The notes under the pieces were generated by a model. It was not told the origin of the DNA, did not search any database, and saw nothing but the letters and a program-made list of their open reading frames with translations. A stretch of DNA of 64,000 bases, taken from positions 1,736,001 to 1,800,000 of the forward strand of contig NC_092310.1 of NCBI RefSeq assembly GCF_036785885.1. The letters are read 5' to 3'. The translations under genes and the position numbers were made by a program. Positions 32,184-43,446 of the stretch are shown piece after piece. Position 1 is the stretch's first letter. Every line of letters starts with the position of its first letter. The DNA comes from Coffea arabica. Lineage: Eukaryota > Streptophyta > Magnoliopsida > Gentianales > Rubiaceae.

Positions 32184-35100
32184 ATGCCGGCGTCGACGTC
32201 GCTCTCCTCGAAACATCATACACTGATTCAAGCTCTACTCTCCCGGGGGCCACTCAAGGAATCTGAATTTCGCTCCATTTTTCACAAAGTCACTGGAAAA
32301 TCTCCAGGTCTCTCTCGGTCTCTTTACTTCGTGTTTAAGTAGGTTTTTTCGTCTTCTTGGTTTCTCCGTCTTATTGGTTTCTCCTTTTAACCGAATTTAA
32401 TGCTGTTATAGTTCATGTAGTGATGATAATCTGTAATTATATAATTTTGTCCTTGTAAACCTTATTTCTATGAAGATGTTCTTTTTCCCCTTTTTTCACT
32501 TGAAAGATCCTTCTTTTCTGTGAACAAGTTCTTTATATTGAGCTTATGATGGTTATGGGAACTCGCAGAATTATGTTCAAAATATAAACATAATAAAGCG
32601 TCAAGTTTTGTCCTTTTCGACCTTTTCTTTTAATTCTTTTGAAGAAAAAGAAAAAAAGCATTAGCTCTGGACATTTTTTTACAACTCTGGAGAATGCAGA
32701 TAAAGCTTTAAATGAAAAGTTGGGTGTCTCATGCTTTTTGGGTATGGTATGTGTTTATAATTCTGTTTGTTTGTATGTTAGGTATTGAAATCTTAATTAT
32801 CAGCATGATTTTATGAAAAAAGTTGATATCTTTCAGTAATATTTTTGGTAAGAGATGGTAAATGCCTACTCTAGTCGTGCGTACTTTCATGTGTGATTGA
32901 TATAAATTGTTTCATTTAATATTCCTCTGAGTCCATATAAAGAAGGTGTACGTAGGAAAAAGCATGAAGGATTAGATACTCCTAGCTAGCAGCATTATGG
33001 TTATTGATTGGCTTTGATATTATGGTTTGGTATGTGTTTGCAGATCATCAGGTATTCAATGATTACATTTCCGACATAAATGATGAATTAAGTTATGTTC
33101 AACTTGAATTGCGCAAATGCCTAAATCAATACGACGGGAAGGCGTATTATGGTGTGGTCAACACTGTTTCAGATGAGCACTCCAAGCTTGGAACTAAATA
33201 CAGTGTTCCTCAAATTGCTTTATATAAAGGAATTGTAAGTTTCATGTTCAAAATAGTTTCTCTGCTCGTAATTGTAGATCTTGCTAGCTTAGCATAATTA
33301 AAATTCAGAATCAGATCTGGAGGCCGTATCGAAAAGAGAAGAGGACTGGACTTGGTTGTATTGAGCTGCGCTGGGAATTGAAGCAGTTCAAGAAATGGAT
33401 GGGGGGATTCAGGGTATGTGGCCTTGGGGAAGGGCAGCAGGAAACTGTTGTGTTTTGGGTGTTGGCTGCATTTTGGTAATCATGTTGATATCACAGATGC
33501 AAGCTTTTTTGCAAGAAAGTTTGCATTGTGTAGAAATGGCTGGGGCTGGGGTAGATAAAAAGAAGGAAAAGGAAAAGAAAATGGCAGAAGGAATAACAGA
33601 CAAAAACTACACAATCGTTGTAGTGCACTAAGTTGTGGACCTACGCCCTTAGCTAACCAAGTCAAACATTAGTATGTGGACAAATTTTGGATGTACAGGC
33701 CCAATCAGGAACTAACTTTTGAGGGTCTCAATTTGACATTTTTGTTTCATAATGTAGTGGTCTATTTGGAGCTAACCCTGAGGATTACTTGTCACACACA
33801 GCACTTACTTGGATGCTTTTCTTGCATAATCTGAATGCAGCTTAATTGAAGTCTCCCTTGGACCAAAAAAATTTTTTTTTCTCTTTTAGTGAAGAGGTGC
33901 TTCCATTTTTCTATTGTGAAAGTCTTGTCCAATGAAAACAAGGAACAAAAATTTGAGGTTGTACTTGCATGCAATATGGCTACCTGCAGAGCTACTCATC
34001 TTTTTAGCAAATTTACTGCATAGGACTGAAATGTCTAACTTTTCTTTCCCATTTCTCAAGTACTGAAATGTCTAACTGAAATGTCTAACTTTTTTATTTC
34101 TGAGTACTGAATGGCTCCAATTACAAATGTTAGCTTGAAGCTATTGTTCAAGATACGGCTGGTGAAGGTAGCATTTCCAACATTGATGCTCTTAACATAA
34201 GGCTGGAGAACCAGGTTTGACATAGTCAGATACTTCATGATCCTGTATTTACAAATTATGTCTTTTCTATCCCAGTTCATTCATGTACCATTTGTACCTG
34301 GATGTGGTCTCCTAGTTTGTCTGATTTTGTTTTGACCCCACAATTTCACCTTGCTAACTTTTACTATTTTTATCAAATGAATCCAAAAGAAATGCCCCCC
34401 ACCCCCTTTGTTAAAGTTTCATATAACTTATTGATAAGGATCTTTAACTAATTCTTTTTGCACCATCATTTGTTAGCTGTCTAATGGCTACCAAGCAGTT
34501 TAAGACACATGTTCTCATTGAGAGTCATTTCTCATTTGGTAAAAGGTGGTATTATTGGTGTCATCAATGGATTTTTTTTTCTTTTTTTTTGTTTTGATTT
34601 TCTTCTTGTAATGGCTGTCAACTTCAACGAAAGAGCACCCTTGTAGCAAGAAAGTCATTTATGTTGTACTTAACCATGGCCTTAAGTTGTTTTGTTCTGC
34701 CAGTTGAAAAATTTTAGAGCTATTTTATACTTTTTAAGTTAGTTATTTTAATCTCATTTCAGGCAGTTCCAACTATTTCAATGTTCAAATTGTTCATGAA
34801 GCTTGTCTATCAACTTCATCTTTTCTTACATAACATAGCATTAAAATGAACTGCCTTTTTTCTTGTGCATGAAAAAGTTACATTTCTGTAGCATTTCGGT
34901 TTTAATTGATTTTTTTTTCAGTTTTAATTGATTTTTTTAAAAAACTTTGACACTTGGTAAGTATTAGCTGGTTATCTGCTATGGGAAATCTTGGAAATGA
35001 TGCAAAATATATAGTTGTCGACTTTGCTTCTTGTTCTGGAATCCATATGCTGTTTTTAATTTTTAAAAACTTTGTTCTGACTGAAGAAAACATGACAAAA

Positions 35101-37232
35101 TTATTAAGTATGATGGACCCTGCACTTTAGACTAATCATTGCATCTGGTTGAGAAAGGAATATGTTACTATCATGACACGATAGAAGTAGATATTAAGTA
35201 TGCATTAGGGATGCATTTTTTGTGAAAGAAGGAAAAATTACTTTTTTTCCAATTTCTATCTGTCATTGAATCTTTATTATCCTAGAATTATTAGGGTTGT
35301 AGGCTTCCCACTTCCAGACTGTATGGTGAATTTTTTATCTATTCTCAATTCTTTGGTATGGCTCTGTACTCCTGGACACTTGTAGTTACATTGAAACTGC
35401 ATGTTATCGAGTTGCAATAGCAACTATGTTCTTGAATTTGTGTTTGAGCATTTTTTTGTCTCGATACTGTAAATGCATTTTCTCTGCTGATGATTTGCTA
35501 CCTGTTGCATCAGGAATGTGATTATTTTGTAAGTCATATTGGCAAGGCCTTGCAACTTGGTTATTCTGATCTTCCTGCGAAGAAATTGCATTTTCAAATA
35601 ACTGATGGGGTTTTTTACCCCCTCTTTTAGTAGTACTCTGAAACATTGGCATTTTCTGGCTGTAATTTAACTGAATTTAGATTGGCAAGTATTGCACTTG
35701 TAAGTAACCTATTTGTCAGGTATGCTACCTTTCCTTTCTCAGAACTTGCTTAATGAACATCTGTAGTTTCTTAAGATGCATATCTCCTAGTATATAGCAT
35801 TGATTATTGAATCGATTAGAAATGAATAGAAGTGTTTATCTAAACCTCTTCCTGCTTCAGGCACCAGTGTTTGTTTAGTTGGAGCATGAAAGTCAAGGGT
35901 GAAAGAGTTCTTATATATTGGCTTAACCAGTCTTTTCTCAATTTCTTTTAGGTTTTAAGTGGAGTGGATTCACAGTCACAGGATAATTCAACTGAAATCC
36001 CCTCCGCTTTGAAGAACTTCAGCATGTCCCAAAAAGATAAAACTCTTGAAGAGTTTGTGCACGACCAGTGGCTTTGTTCAATATCTGATGGACGGATTGG
36101 ACTTGGGGTCAGATCCTTTCTTGATTTACGAAGTTGGTTCCATGATAATGAAGTTCCCACTTGTCAAGTTTGCAACGAGGCGGCAGTAAAGGTATGTGTA
36201 GTACGTAATGTCTCTCCCCGCTGCATTTTGAATTTTGTTTTATGATGCTGAAACAGTGTCATTTTCTTTGGCTGAGAAGTCTATAAGGTGGCCAGGAAGT
36301 TCAAAAGCATTTGATTTACATATCAAGGAACCAAATGGTTCCGTGACGCCTCCTTTTTTTTATTTTTAAAGAAGTGGCAGCACCTACACTACCTCTACTA
36401 AGGGAGGGCCCAACTCGGGCAAGGGGGGCTAGAGGAAGAGAAACCTGCTTCTAGACTAGAGAGGTGCACTACTGCGCACACACTGGATTTTACTGCTGGT
36501 GCAAAGGTTTGAACCTTTGACCTGCAGCTAGAAACGCTTGTTATAGTTTGCCTGATGTTTAACTCATCTAACGTGAATTAGTCGGCTCTGTTACACTTAG
36601 TGAACAGATAATAATCCACGAATATGGTGTTGTACATAAAAGGCATATGGTGTTGTACATAAAAGGCATATGCTGTATAACGGCTGCTGGTTTGCTCTGT
36701 ATTTCTTAATGTAGAGGTTATGACCTCGACAACTCGTCTCTAACATGTCCAAGGTACTGTGGACCTTGACTTGTTCAGTTTTGATTAAATTGTGCAGGCA
36801 GAATTTTGCCAAAATGAGAATTGCAATACGCGAGTGCACCAATCTTGTCTGAAAAAGTTGTTTTCTCTAGCAGGGGTATTACTTTTTCTTAGCCTTTTTT
36901 TTTTTTTGGCAATGTATCACATTGTCATTGGGATTGATCAAACTAATCAATATGCCAGTTATAATTCACAGGTTAAAAGAGTTTGTCCAGGTTGTGGTAC
37001 ACAATGGCGTTTAGTGGCTAAAAGAGAAGCTGCAGAAGAACAAGAAGCAGATGATCAGGATGGTCCCTCTGAGAACACGTCGCAGCCTGATCCCTCTGCA
37101 AGAAAGAGGCTAAGGACCTCCAAAGGAGTTGATCGCAATACCCAGGAGTCAGATTCTACTATAACTTCTTCAACCCTTTCTGGCTCGAGGAGGTTAACTC
37201 GAAGTTCCGCCAGGCGCGCTGCTGCTGCTTAA
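32184..37232 (+). CDS. NSE1: NSE1, RING-type subunit of the SMC5/6 complex, complete
   Basis: NSE1 pairs with NSE3 and NSE4 in the SMC5/6 complex, which handles DNA repair and replication stress in the nucleus; its C-terminal variant RING acts as a ubiquitin ligase with NSE3. Six exons join in phase with GT-AG introns: 32184-32307, 33044-33234, 34134-34214, 35952-36191, 36798-36875, 36972-37232, giving 324 aa, close to the usual plant length. The N-terminal half is the winged-helix region (LIQALLSRGPLKESEF onward). The RING-like C4HC3 finger begins CQVCNEAA at about residue 204, continues with CQNENCNTRVHQSC, and ends CPGCGTQW. A basic, serine-rich tail (ARKRLRTSK..., ending RRAAAA) follows. 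The gene is divergent from PRP8 across 1.2 kb. Intron 2 (0.9 kb) and intron 3 (1.7 kb) contain no supported genes. Confidence 0.94.
36340..36560 (-). repeat. SINE-like remnant in NSE1 intron 4
   Basis: On the minus strand, GGTTCAAACC near 36510 fits an RNA polymerase III B box. It is followed by GTGTGCGCAGTAGTGCAC and a GC-rich body that differs sharply from the AT-rich intron around it. No good A box was found, so the head may be lost or this may be another repeat. Confidence 0.35.
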
Positions 37233-37730
37233 GCCTAAATGCACATTCTGTTAGTTTTGCTTGGTTCCATCTTTCCTTGGAAACACTGCATCCGAAACCT
37301 AATATGCGGAAGCTTTCGAAATTCGCTTTCTTGGCTCCTGTTAATTATCTTTTGTATGTGTATAGTAGGAGTATATATCTCAAGCTCAAAGTAAGTTGCC
37401 TAGCCTATGGGAGAGCACAATATCTGCAGAATGAGAATTAGCTTTTGGTGTGTCTGTTTAGTATGTGTGTTCAAATTTGTACTGTCATTCAGCATTTTTT
37501 TCCAGTGACAAGGACTAACAACAGCCTGTCAATGGGAGGGGTGGTGCATTAGAATAACTCGGAGATGCTAGGTAAGTCCAGGAAACAGGGGCAATGAGAA
37601 GATTAAAACAAGAAGGCTAGGTGGATACAATTGTATGTGGCTAAAATACCCTGGAGTTCTCTAAACTATTTTTACCCTAAAGCTTGTCAAAAGTTCCAAA
37701 CAGCCCAGCAAAATTCTAATTTGGTAAATA

Positions 37731-38170
37731 GGTGATCCGCCCGACTCTTTTTTTCTGACATTTTCTTGACGGAAGTCAAGAATTCGGCAAATAAACCTAG
37801 ATCTCCGAGCAACCTTCAAAAGCCGGCAATTTTTTAAGGCGCCCAAGGGACTTATCTACTCAATCCCAAACCCTCCCAGTACCGATGTGGGAAAGAACCC
37901 TCACAGGGGCAAGTCCAACAGGGCGGCTTCTACTAAGAGCTAACGAACCCTCACCAACCCCGGTATAGCTACCCCAGCGATTGTTTTTTTTCTGACATTT
38001 TCTTGACGGAAATCAAGAATTTGACAAATAAATCTAAATCCCCGAGTAACCTTCAAAAGCCGGTAACTTTTGAAGGCGCTCAAGGGACTTATCTACCCAA
38101 TCCCAAACCCCCCTCCCATTACCGATGTGGGAAAGAACCCTCACAGGGGCAATCCGCCCGACTCTTTAAA
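37731..38170. repeat. Direct duplication, about 180-bp units
   Basis: Two diverged copies in the same orientation lie at about 37748-37912 and 37990-38155. Each runs from CTGACATTTTCTTGACGGAA through AAGGGACTTATCTAC to CCGATGTGGGAAAGAACC and TCACAGGGGC. The phrase CCGCCCGACTCTTT also occurs at both outer borders. No open frame spans a unit. Confidence 0.8.
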
Positions 38171-39623
38171 ATGGTCAAGTTTACGGAAAGTTCTGCCCAA
38201 ATCTGACACTCCAAAAATGAAAAATTAGAAAACCTCTGGCTGCTTTGTGGTGTTTTTCTTTTCTGATATGTTTTTATGATTTCTTTCCTTTTTTTTTTTT
38301 CAAATCACGGTGTACGGGGATTTAATTGTGAGTACTATATTAACAAGGCAGCCACTTTCAAATTTGTAAAATTGAACTTCAACAGCAATATGCCTAACAC
38401 AACAAACCAAAAAAGAAACACAATTAAAAAAAAAAAACCCCCCCTCGTTTTTGTTGGGTTACAATTCTTTCATGTTAATACTCATTTTAATATGGTTTTG
38501 TTTAAGATAGTTAATGCAACCGCCAAAAGATTAAGCACCTAAAAAATTCAAGGTAACTCAATTAAATTTATGTTGGACTGTTGGAGTATGAATTATACCT
38601 GTATTAGACCAATTACCTATTTTGTGCAATATGGATAGTATTTTTCTATAGAAAAATTTCGTCATTTTTTTTGTATGAATATTTCTTCTGTGTAATTTTT
38701 AAAAAGAGTAAATATATATTGACAGTATATACACTATCATGATTGAATATACGATAAAATTTAAGTTTCAAATTCAGGGTCTTTTATATATCAGGTATTT
38801 AATGGTAAAAATATATACACTATTAGTGTATAAAATATTATTTTATCATTTTTTTATGTGTGAGTACACAATTTTTAACTTAAATTCCAATTTTTTGGAA
38901 AAACTCTTAGAAAATGCAATCCAAACAGGAAGAGTTCATCAAATACCGTGCCAAATAAATCCTTCCTTATCTCCATAACAGAATCCAAAGCCTAGAATGA
39001 ATATTTAAGATGATTCCAACGTGGCGTATCCGAAATGTCTCCTCCTTTCAAGCTCTCCCATGAAGAAAACATCAAAAAAAATTGCTCTAACGCCTGACTC
39101 AGACTCACCATTAAAGAATCCAACAAAATCCCATTAATGCCATCCTCATACGACTTCCACATTGCAACTTGTAAATGTCGCAGTAGATCCCTGCCCAAAC
39201 CCACCTACACGTGCACATCATGGGTTTTAACCAACAAGGACATGTCAATTTCAGGATTATTATTTAATATGATGGATTACTTTATGGTATTTTGGATTCT
39301 GACCACTGAAATCTTTGACTAATCTTAGATCGTAAAACTAGTATCAGTATTATTATAGCCTTGTTTGACAGGCAAGTTTTTTGTTAAGTTTTTCTGTTAT
39401 AAATTTTTAAAAAATTTTAACTATAATAATTTCAAAAAAAATTTTAAAAATTTTAAATTATACACTTTACAATATTTAAAAATTTATACACTTCAAAAAT
39501 TTTTTTAAAATCTCTATAATAAAATTTTAAATAAATTTCCAAAAAACTCACTTATCGTTGCACTATTAGCAAGTTTTTCACTTTTCAGCACTTTCATCTT
39601 GTACACGTAGGTTTTAAGGAAAA
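38171..39623. other. AT-rich intergenic, no gene supported
   Basis: No motif-bearing frame is present. It contains AT-rich stretches around 39360-39540 with repeated AAATTTTTAAAA words. Its right border is the insertion site of copia copy II. Confidence 0.6.
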
Positions 39624-39966
39624 TGTTATGAAACAATTAAAAGTATGGATGTCCCTTTGTATTCTTAAGATGATTAATTCATGATTTTATGGCTACATTA
39701 TGTATAGAAGTTACAATCCATAAATCTATTCATGTAGTGGAGAAACCGTTTCATAAGTTTCTTCATATTATTGTAATAGTGGGTGTTTAATAGGATTTAT
39801 GTACCTTTAACCTTATAGTACCTATATATAGAGGTACATTGAAACCCTTTGAGTGTACTTTTGTATCTTGTTGAAATATAAGAATATCATTCTCCCTTTC
39901 TCTATTCTTTTCTCTAATACTTCTTCAATTCCTATTGTAATATTTTATTTTATTAGTTTTATAACA
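39624..39966 (+). repeat. 5' LTR of copia copy II
   Basis: 343 bp, TG...CA termini, with a TATATATA box at about 39823-39830. It differs from the 3' LTR by one A/G and two C/T changes. Confidence 0.95.
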
Positions 39967-39980
39967 CGTTATCAGCACGA
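39967..39980 (+). other. Primer-binding site of copia copy II
   Basis: CGTTATCAGCACGA immediately follows the LTR and is identical to the site of copy I. It fits the anticodon arm of tRNA-Ile rather than a tRNA 3' end. Confidence 0.7.
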
Positions 39981-40889
39981 GTCTCTATTTTTTAGCAAAA
40001 GGTGAAAACGAAGGCTCTACCTTGAACAAAAGTGAAACACAAGATTTTGCCGAAATTCTGCTCGCATTTCTTCAAGTAAATTCTGAGGTAAATTTCTAAC
40101 TCACAAACTTATTTCAATTTCTTATGACTAACATTTGAATGATCAAAAAAAAATACAAGTGCCTATTGCTGAGCAATCATTAAACACAAATATATACTGT
40201 TTGACATCTTTGAGGTAATATTTCTCCTTTTAATTCTACTTATTTATCTTTAGAATTATTTGTTATAAATACTTATATTCTGATGCATTGAGTTTTGGAG
40301 ATGCTATTATAGAAAATCAATTATATTTGAGGATTTACTTGTCCTTTGAAATACTTAAAGAAAAAGATTCGATCACCTGAAGATGGTCGTTCTTTAACGA
40401 AAATATTTGGCCACCAGAAAATGGTTATTATTTCAAAAGCCTGGTATGATAAATTTACCTATGGCTACAAGAATATAATTCTGCTATGTTTAGAATTATT
40501 TCTTAGTTGAAAATAATATTCTCTACATATTTCTCAATTATGCGCTTGTAGTAGCAATATTGAGAGAAAATTTGAGAAGTATTCTATACTTATTGTATGC
40601 TAGTTCTAGTCCATTCCCAGAAGTGAATGTGACTAAATTTCAATTTACTAGTTATGGTTGATGCCATGACTATGATTTTGGTAAATATGTATTTTACCAT
40701 GACAAGAGAAAAAACTACCATTTGAAGTGGGATAATAATGATAAGGACAAGAAAATAAAGGTCCTAAAGATAAATGTCCCGAAGTACATTTGACGAATCA
40801 AAATTATAATAGCATTTTCATATGGCAAATTTCTTTAAACGCCCTGAAGGTGTATGATGATTGATTTAATTAACTTTTCTTCCCGAAAA

Positions 40890-41950
40890 AGAAATGGATG
40901 TTAAACATTTGGGATCAAAGGATTATGGTGATGATATTTGTCCCATAAGAATTATGGTGACAATGATATGTGTCTCATTAATAAGTGCTACTATAATACA
41001 CTATTTTTCAACAAAAGAGACAAACACAATCAGTGGTAGTGTTTAAGTGATTGAAAACTCCAGAAGAGCTACTACTATATTTCTCCCTGTAGGAGAAAAG
41101 TTTATTATAAATAAAGCACTACTTTTTACAATGTCTCGAAAAATTTATTGAATTAGAATATCCGTCGAAAAGGATATCAAATTGAGACACTAAATGAGAC
41201 AATAATAGAGATCATGTTTAGAAATCAAATGAGATAAAGGTTAATTATATCATAATAACCATTCGAGAGAGAAATGGTTATCGATATAGTTGTCTTCATT
41301 CTCATTTGATTTATAATTATCACCTGCAGTAAACCAGAAGTTTACTGATCCCAATGGATATATGATTTGACAAAAGTGAGAATATTTGAGAGCCGACAAG
41401 TATTTATACATACCCCATTTATATTATATATGGCTCCAAAAGAAATTTAGAATTTATGTCGGGTATGAATCACTTTTTACGATTAAATATCGTAAAATAT
41501 TTGATGAGTGATCTATTAAATGATTTATTTATTCTGATGAGTTACGATTCCCGACATTAGGGGGAGGAAGAAATCAACCGAAAGGAAATCACCTGAAAAA
41601 TTGGATTTCCTCGATCCTCATACAAAATAACGTGAACTGGAAGTTCAAGAAATTATTCATTTACAGAAAATTGCAAACCAGTTGTCAGATATATTATCGA
41701 CTCTAGAAGAGTTATTAAATCAACTGTTCCTGCAGGAAATACCTTGATTAAAATTGATGTCCCTGAAGGATATGCACAAGTGCTACAAATAAATTTAAGG
41801 TCGGCCTACCTAAATAAGGTATAAATTGATTTCAAATATCTCCGGAGATTAAATGTCATGACAAAATTCAACCTCTTGAAGAGGTTGCTCCTGAAGAGCC
41901 AACTTATGAAGAGAATGAAATCATAGAAAATTTAATTGGAGCCTAATAAA
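40890..41950 (+). pseudogene. Copia copy II protease/integrase remnants
   Basis: At about 40892 the sequence encodes MDVKHLGSKDYGDDIC, matching the protease start MDVKYLGL... of copy I, but the catalytic segment that follows is lost. Farther on, scattered integrase-like fragments in changing frames lead to VDVPEGYAQVLQ-like and polyproline-linker remnants before RT. The stretch is much shorter than in copy I and cannot encode an enzyme. Confidence 0.65.
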
Positions 41951-43002
41951 ATGTAGCACTTGATATTATAGAAGTTGATGAGGATCATGAATCTAGATCG
42001 GTTGATGAATGTCGGTATAGAAATGATTGGAAAAATGGAAAGATGCGATTCAATTTGAATTGGACTCACTGGCTACAAGAAAAGTTTTTGGATCTGTAGT
42101 CCAAACACCTGAAGGTGTAAAGCCAATAGAATATAAATGGGTATTTGTGAGAAAAAGAAATGAGAAAAAAGAAATTGTGAGATATAAAGCAAGACTTGTA
42201 GCCCAAGAATTTTCACAAAGGTCTGGATTTGATTATGATGAAACGTATTCACCTGTAGTGGATGCTATTACATTTAGATATCTTGTGAAGTTTTGCAGTA
42301 CATGAGAAATTAGATATGCGTCTAATGGACGTCGTTACTGCATATTTATATGAGAATCTTGAAAATAATATTTATATGAGAATCCCCGAAAGATTCAACA
42401 TGTCTGAAGCATGCAAATCAAATCCTAAAAATATTTATTCTATTAAATTACAAAGGTCTCTGTATGGGCTCAAACAATTTGGACGTATGTGGTATAACCG
42501 TCTCAATGAATGTCTGACAAAAGAAGGTTATACCAATGATCCAATATGTCCATGTGTTTTTATTAAGAAAAATGGATCAAATTTTGTGATAATTGCTGTA
42601 TATGTTGATGATCTAAATTTGATTGGAACTCCTGAAGAGATTCAAAATATTATTGAATATTTGAAGATAGAATTTGAGATCAAAAATTTTGGAAAGACAA
42701 AATTCTGTCTTGGTTTACAAATTGAGCATTTGAAAGGTAGAATTTTTATCCACCAAACTGCATATACCCGGAAGGTATTAAAGCGGTTTTATATGGATAA
42801 GGCACATACATTAAGTACTCCAATGGTTGTCAGATCATTAGATCCTAATAAGGATCCTTTTAGACCGCGAGAGGAAAATGAAGAGATATTTGGTCCTGAA
42901 GTACCATATCTCAGTGAAATTGGTGAAGAGTATTGGAATACGATGATTAAAAGATCTCAAATGATGTTTGCATCAGGGGGAGAAATTAATGCACAAGAAT
43001 AG
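41950..43002 (+). pseudogene. Copia copy II reverse transcriptase, RNase H deleted
   Basis: RT starts in the 42027-42305 frame (KWVFVRKRNEKKEIVRYKAR). An extra A near 42288, relative to copy I, shifts the frame. The 42316-43002 frame holds SLYGLKQFGRMWYN and the YVDD active site. After VPYLSEIG the frame jumps straight to the very end of RNase H (EEYWNTMIKRSQMMFASGG), because about 640 bp present in copy I are missing. The protein is most like that of copy I, confirming one family. Confidence 0.92.
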
Positions 43003-43094
43003 TGTACTCTTTTTCCTTCACTAGGGTTTTTGTCCCGATGGGTTTTTCCCTGGTAAGGTTTTAACGAGGCATATTCTTTGTGTAATGGACATCC

Positions 43095-43103
43095 AAGGGG
43101 GAG
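43095..43103 (+). other. Polypurine tract of copia copy II
   Basis: AAGGGGGAG lies directly before the 3' LTR, the expected site of plus-strand priming. A second purine run, CAGGGGGAG, lies upstream at about 42975. Confidence 0.75.
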
Positions 43104-43446
43104 TGTTATGAAACAATTAAAAGTATGGATGTCCCTTTGTATTCTTAAGATGATTAATTCATGATTTTATGGCTACATTATGTATAGAAGTTACAATCCA
43201 TAAATCTATTCATGTAGTGGAGAAACCGTTTCATAAGTTTCTTCATATTATTGTAATAGTGGGTGTTTAATAGGATTTATGTACCTTTAACCTTGTAGTA
43301 CCTATATATAGAGGTACATTGAAACCCTTTGAGTGTACTTTTGTATCTTGTTGAAATATAAGAATATCATTCTTCCTTTTTCTATTCTTTTCTCTAATAC
43401 TTCTTCAATTCCTATTGTAATATTTTATTTTATTAGTTTTATAACA
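43104..43446 (+). repeat. 3' LTR of copia copy II
   Basis: 343 bp, with a TATATATA box at 43303-43310 pointing toward the SINAT gene downstream. It is followed by the GAAAA target duplication. Confidence 0.95.

Larger units (their letters stand above)
39624..43446 (+). mobile_element. Ty1/copia LTR retrotransposon, young but defective (copy II)
   Basis: The 3,823-bp element has 343-bp LTRs at 39624-39966 and 43104-43446 and a perfect 5-bp target duplication, GAAAA, at 39619-39623 and 43447-43451. The LTRs begin TGTTATG and end TATAACA and differ at only three sites. The primer site (39967-39980) and purine tract (43095-43103) are intact. The interior is only 3.1 kb: gag and protease/integrase are traces full of stops, RT carries a frameshift, and RNase H is deleted. 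It is the same family as copy I at 1.9-8.0 kb, in opposite orientation. Confidence 0.95.

Noticed and set aside
33395-33631. 78-codon plus-strand frame in NSE1 intron 2
   Set aside because: NSE1 exons 2 and 3 join in phase without it, and it has no recognisable motif.
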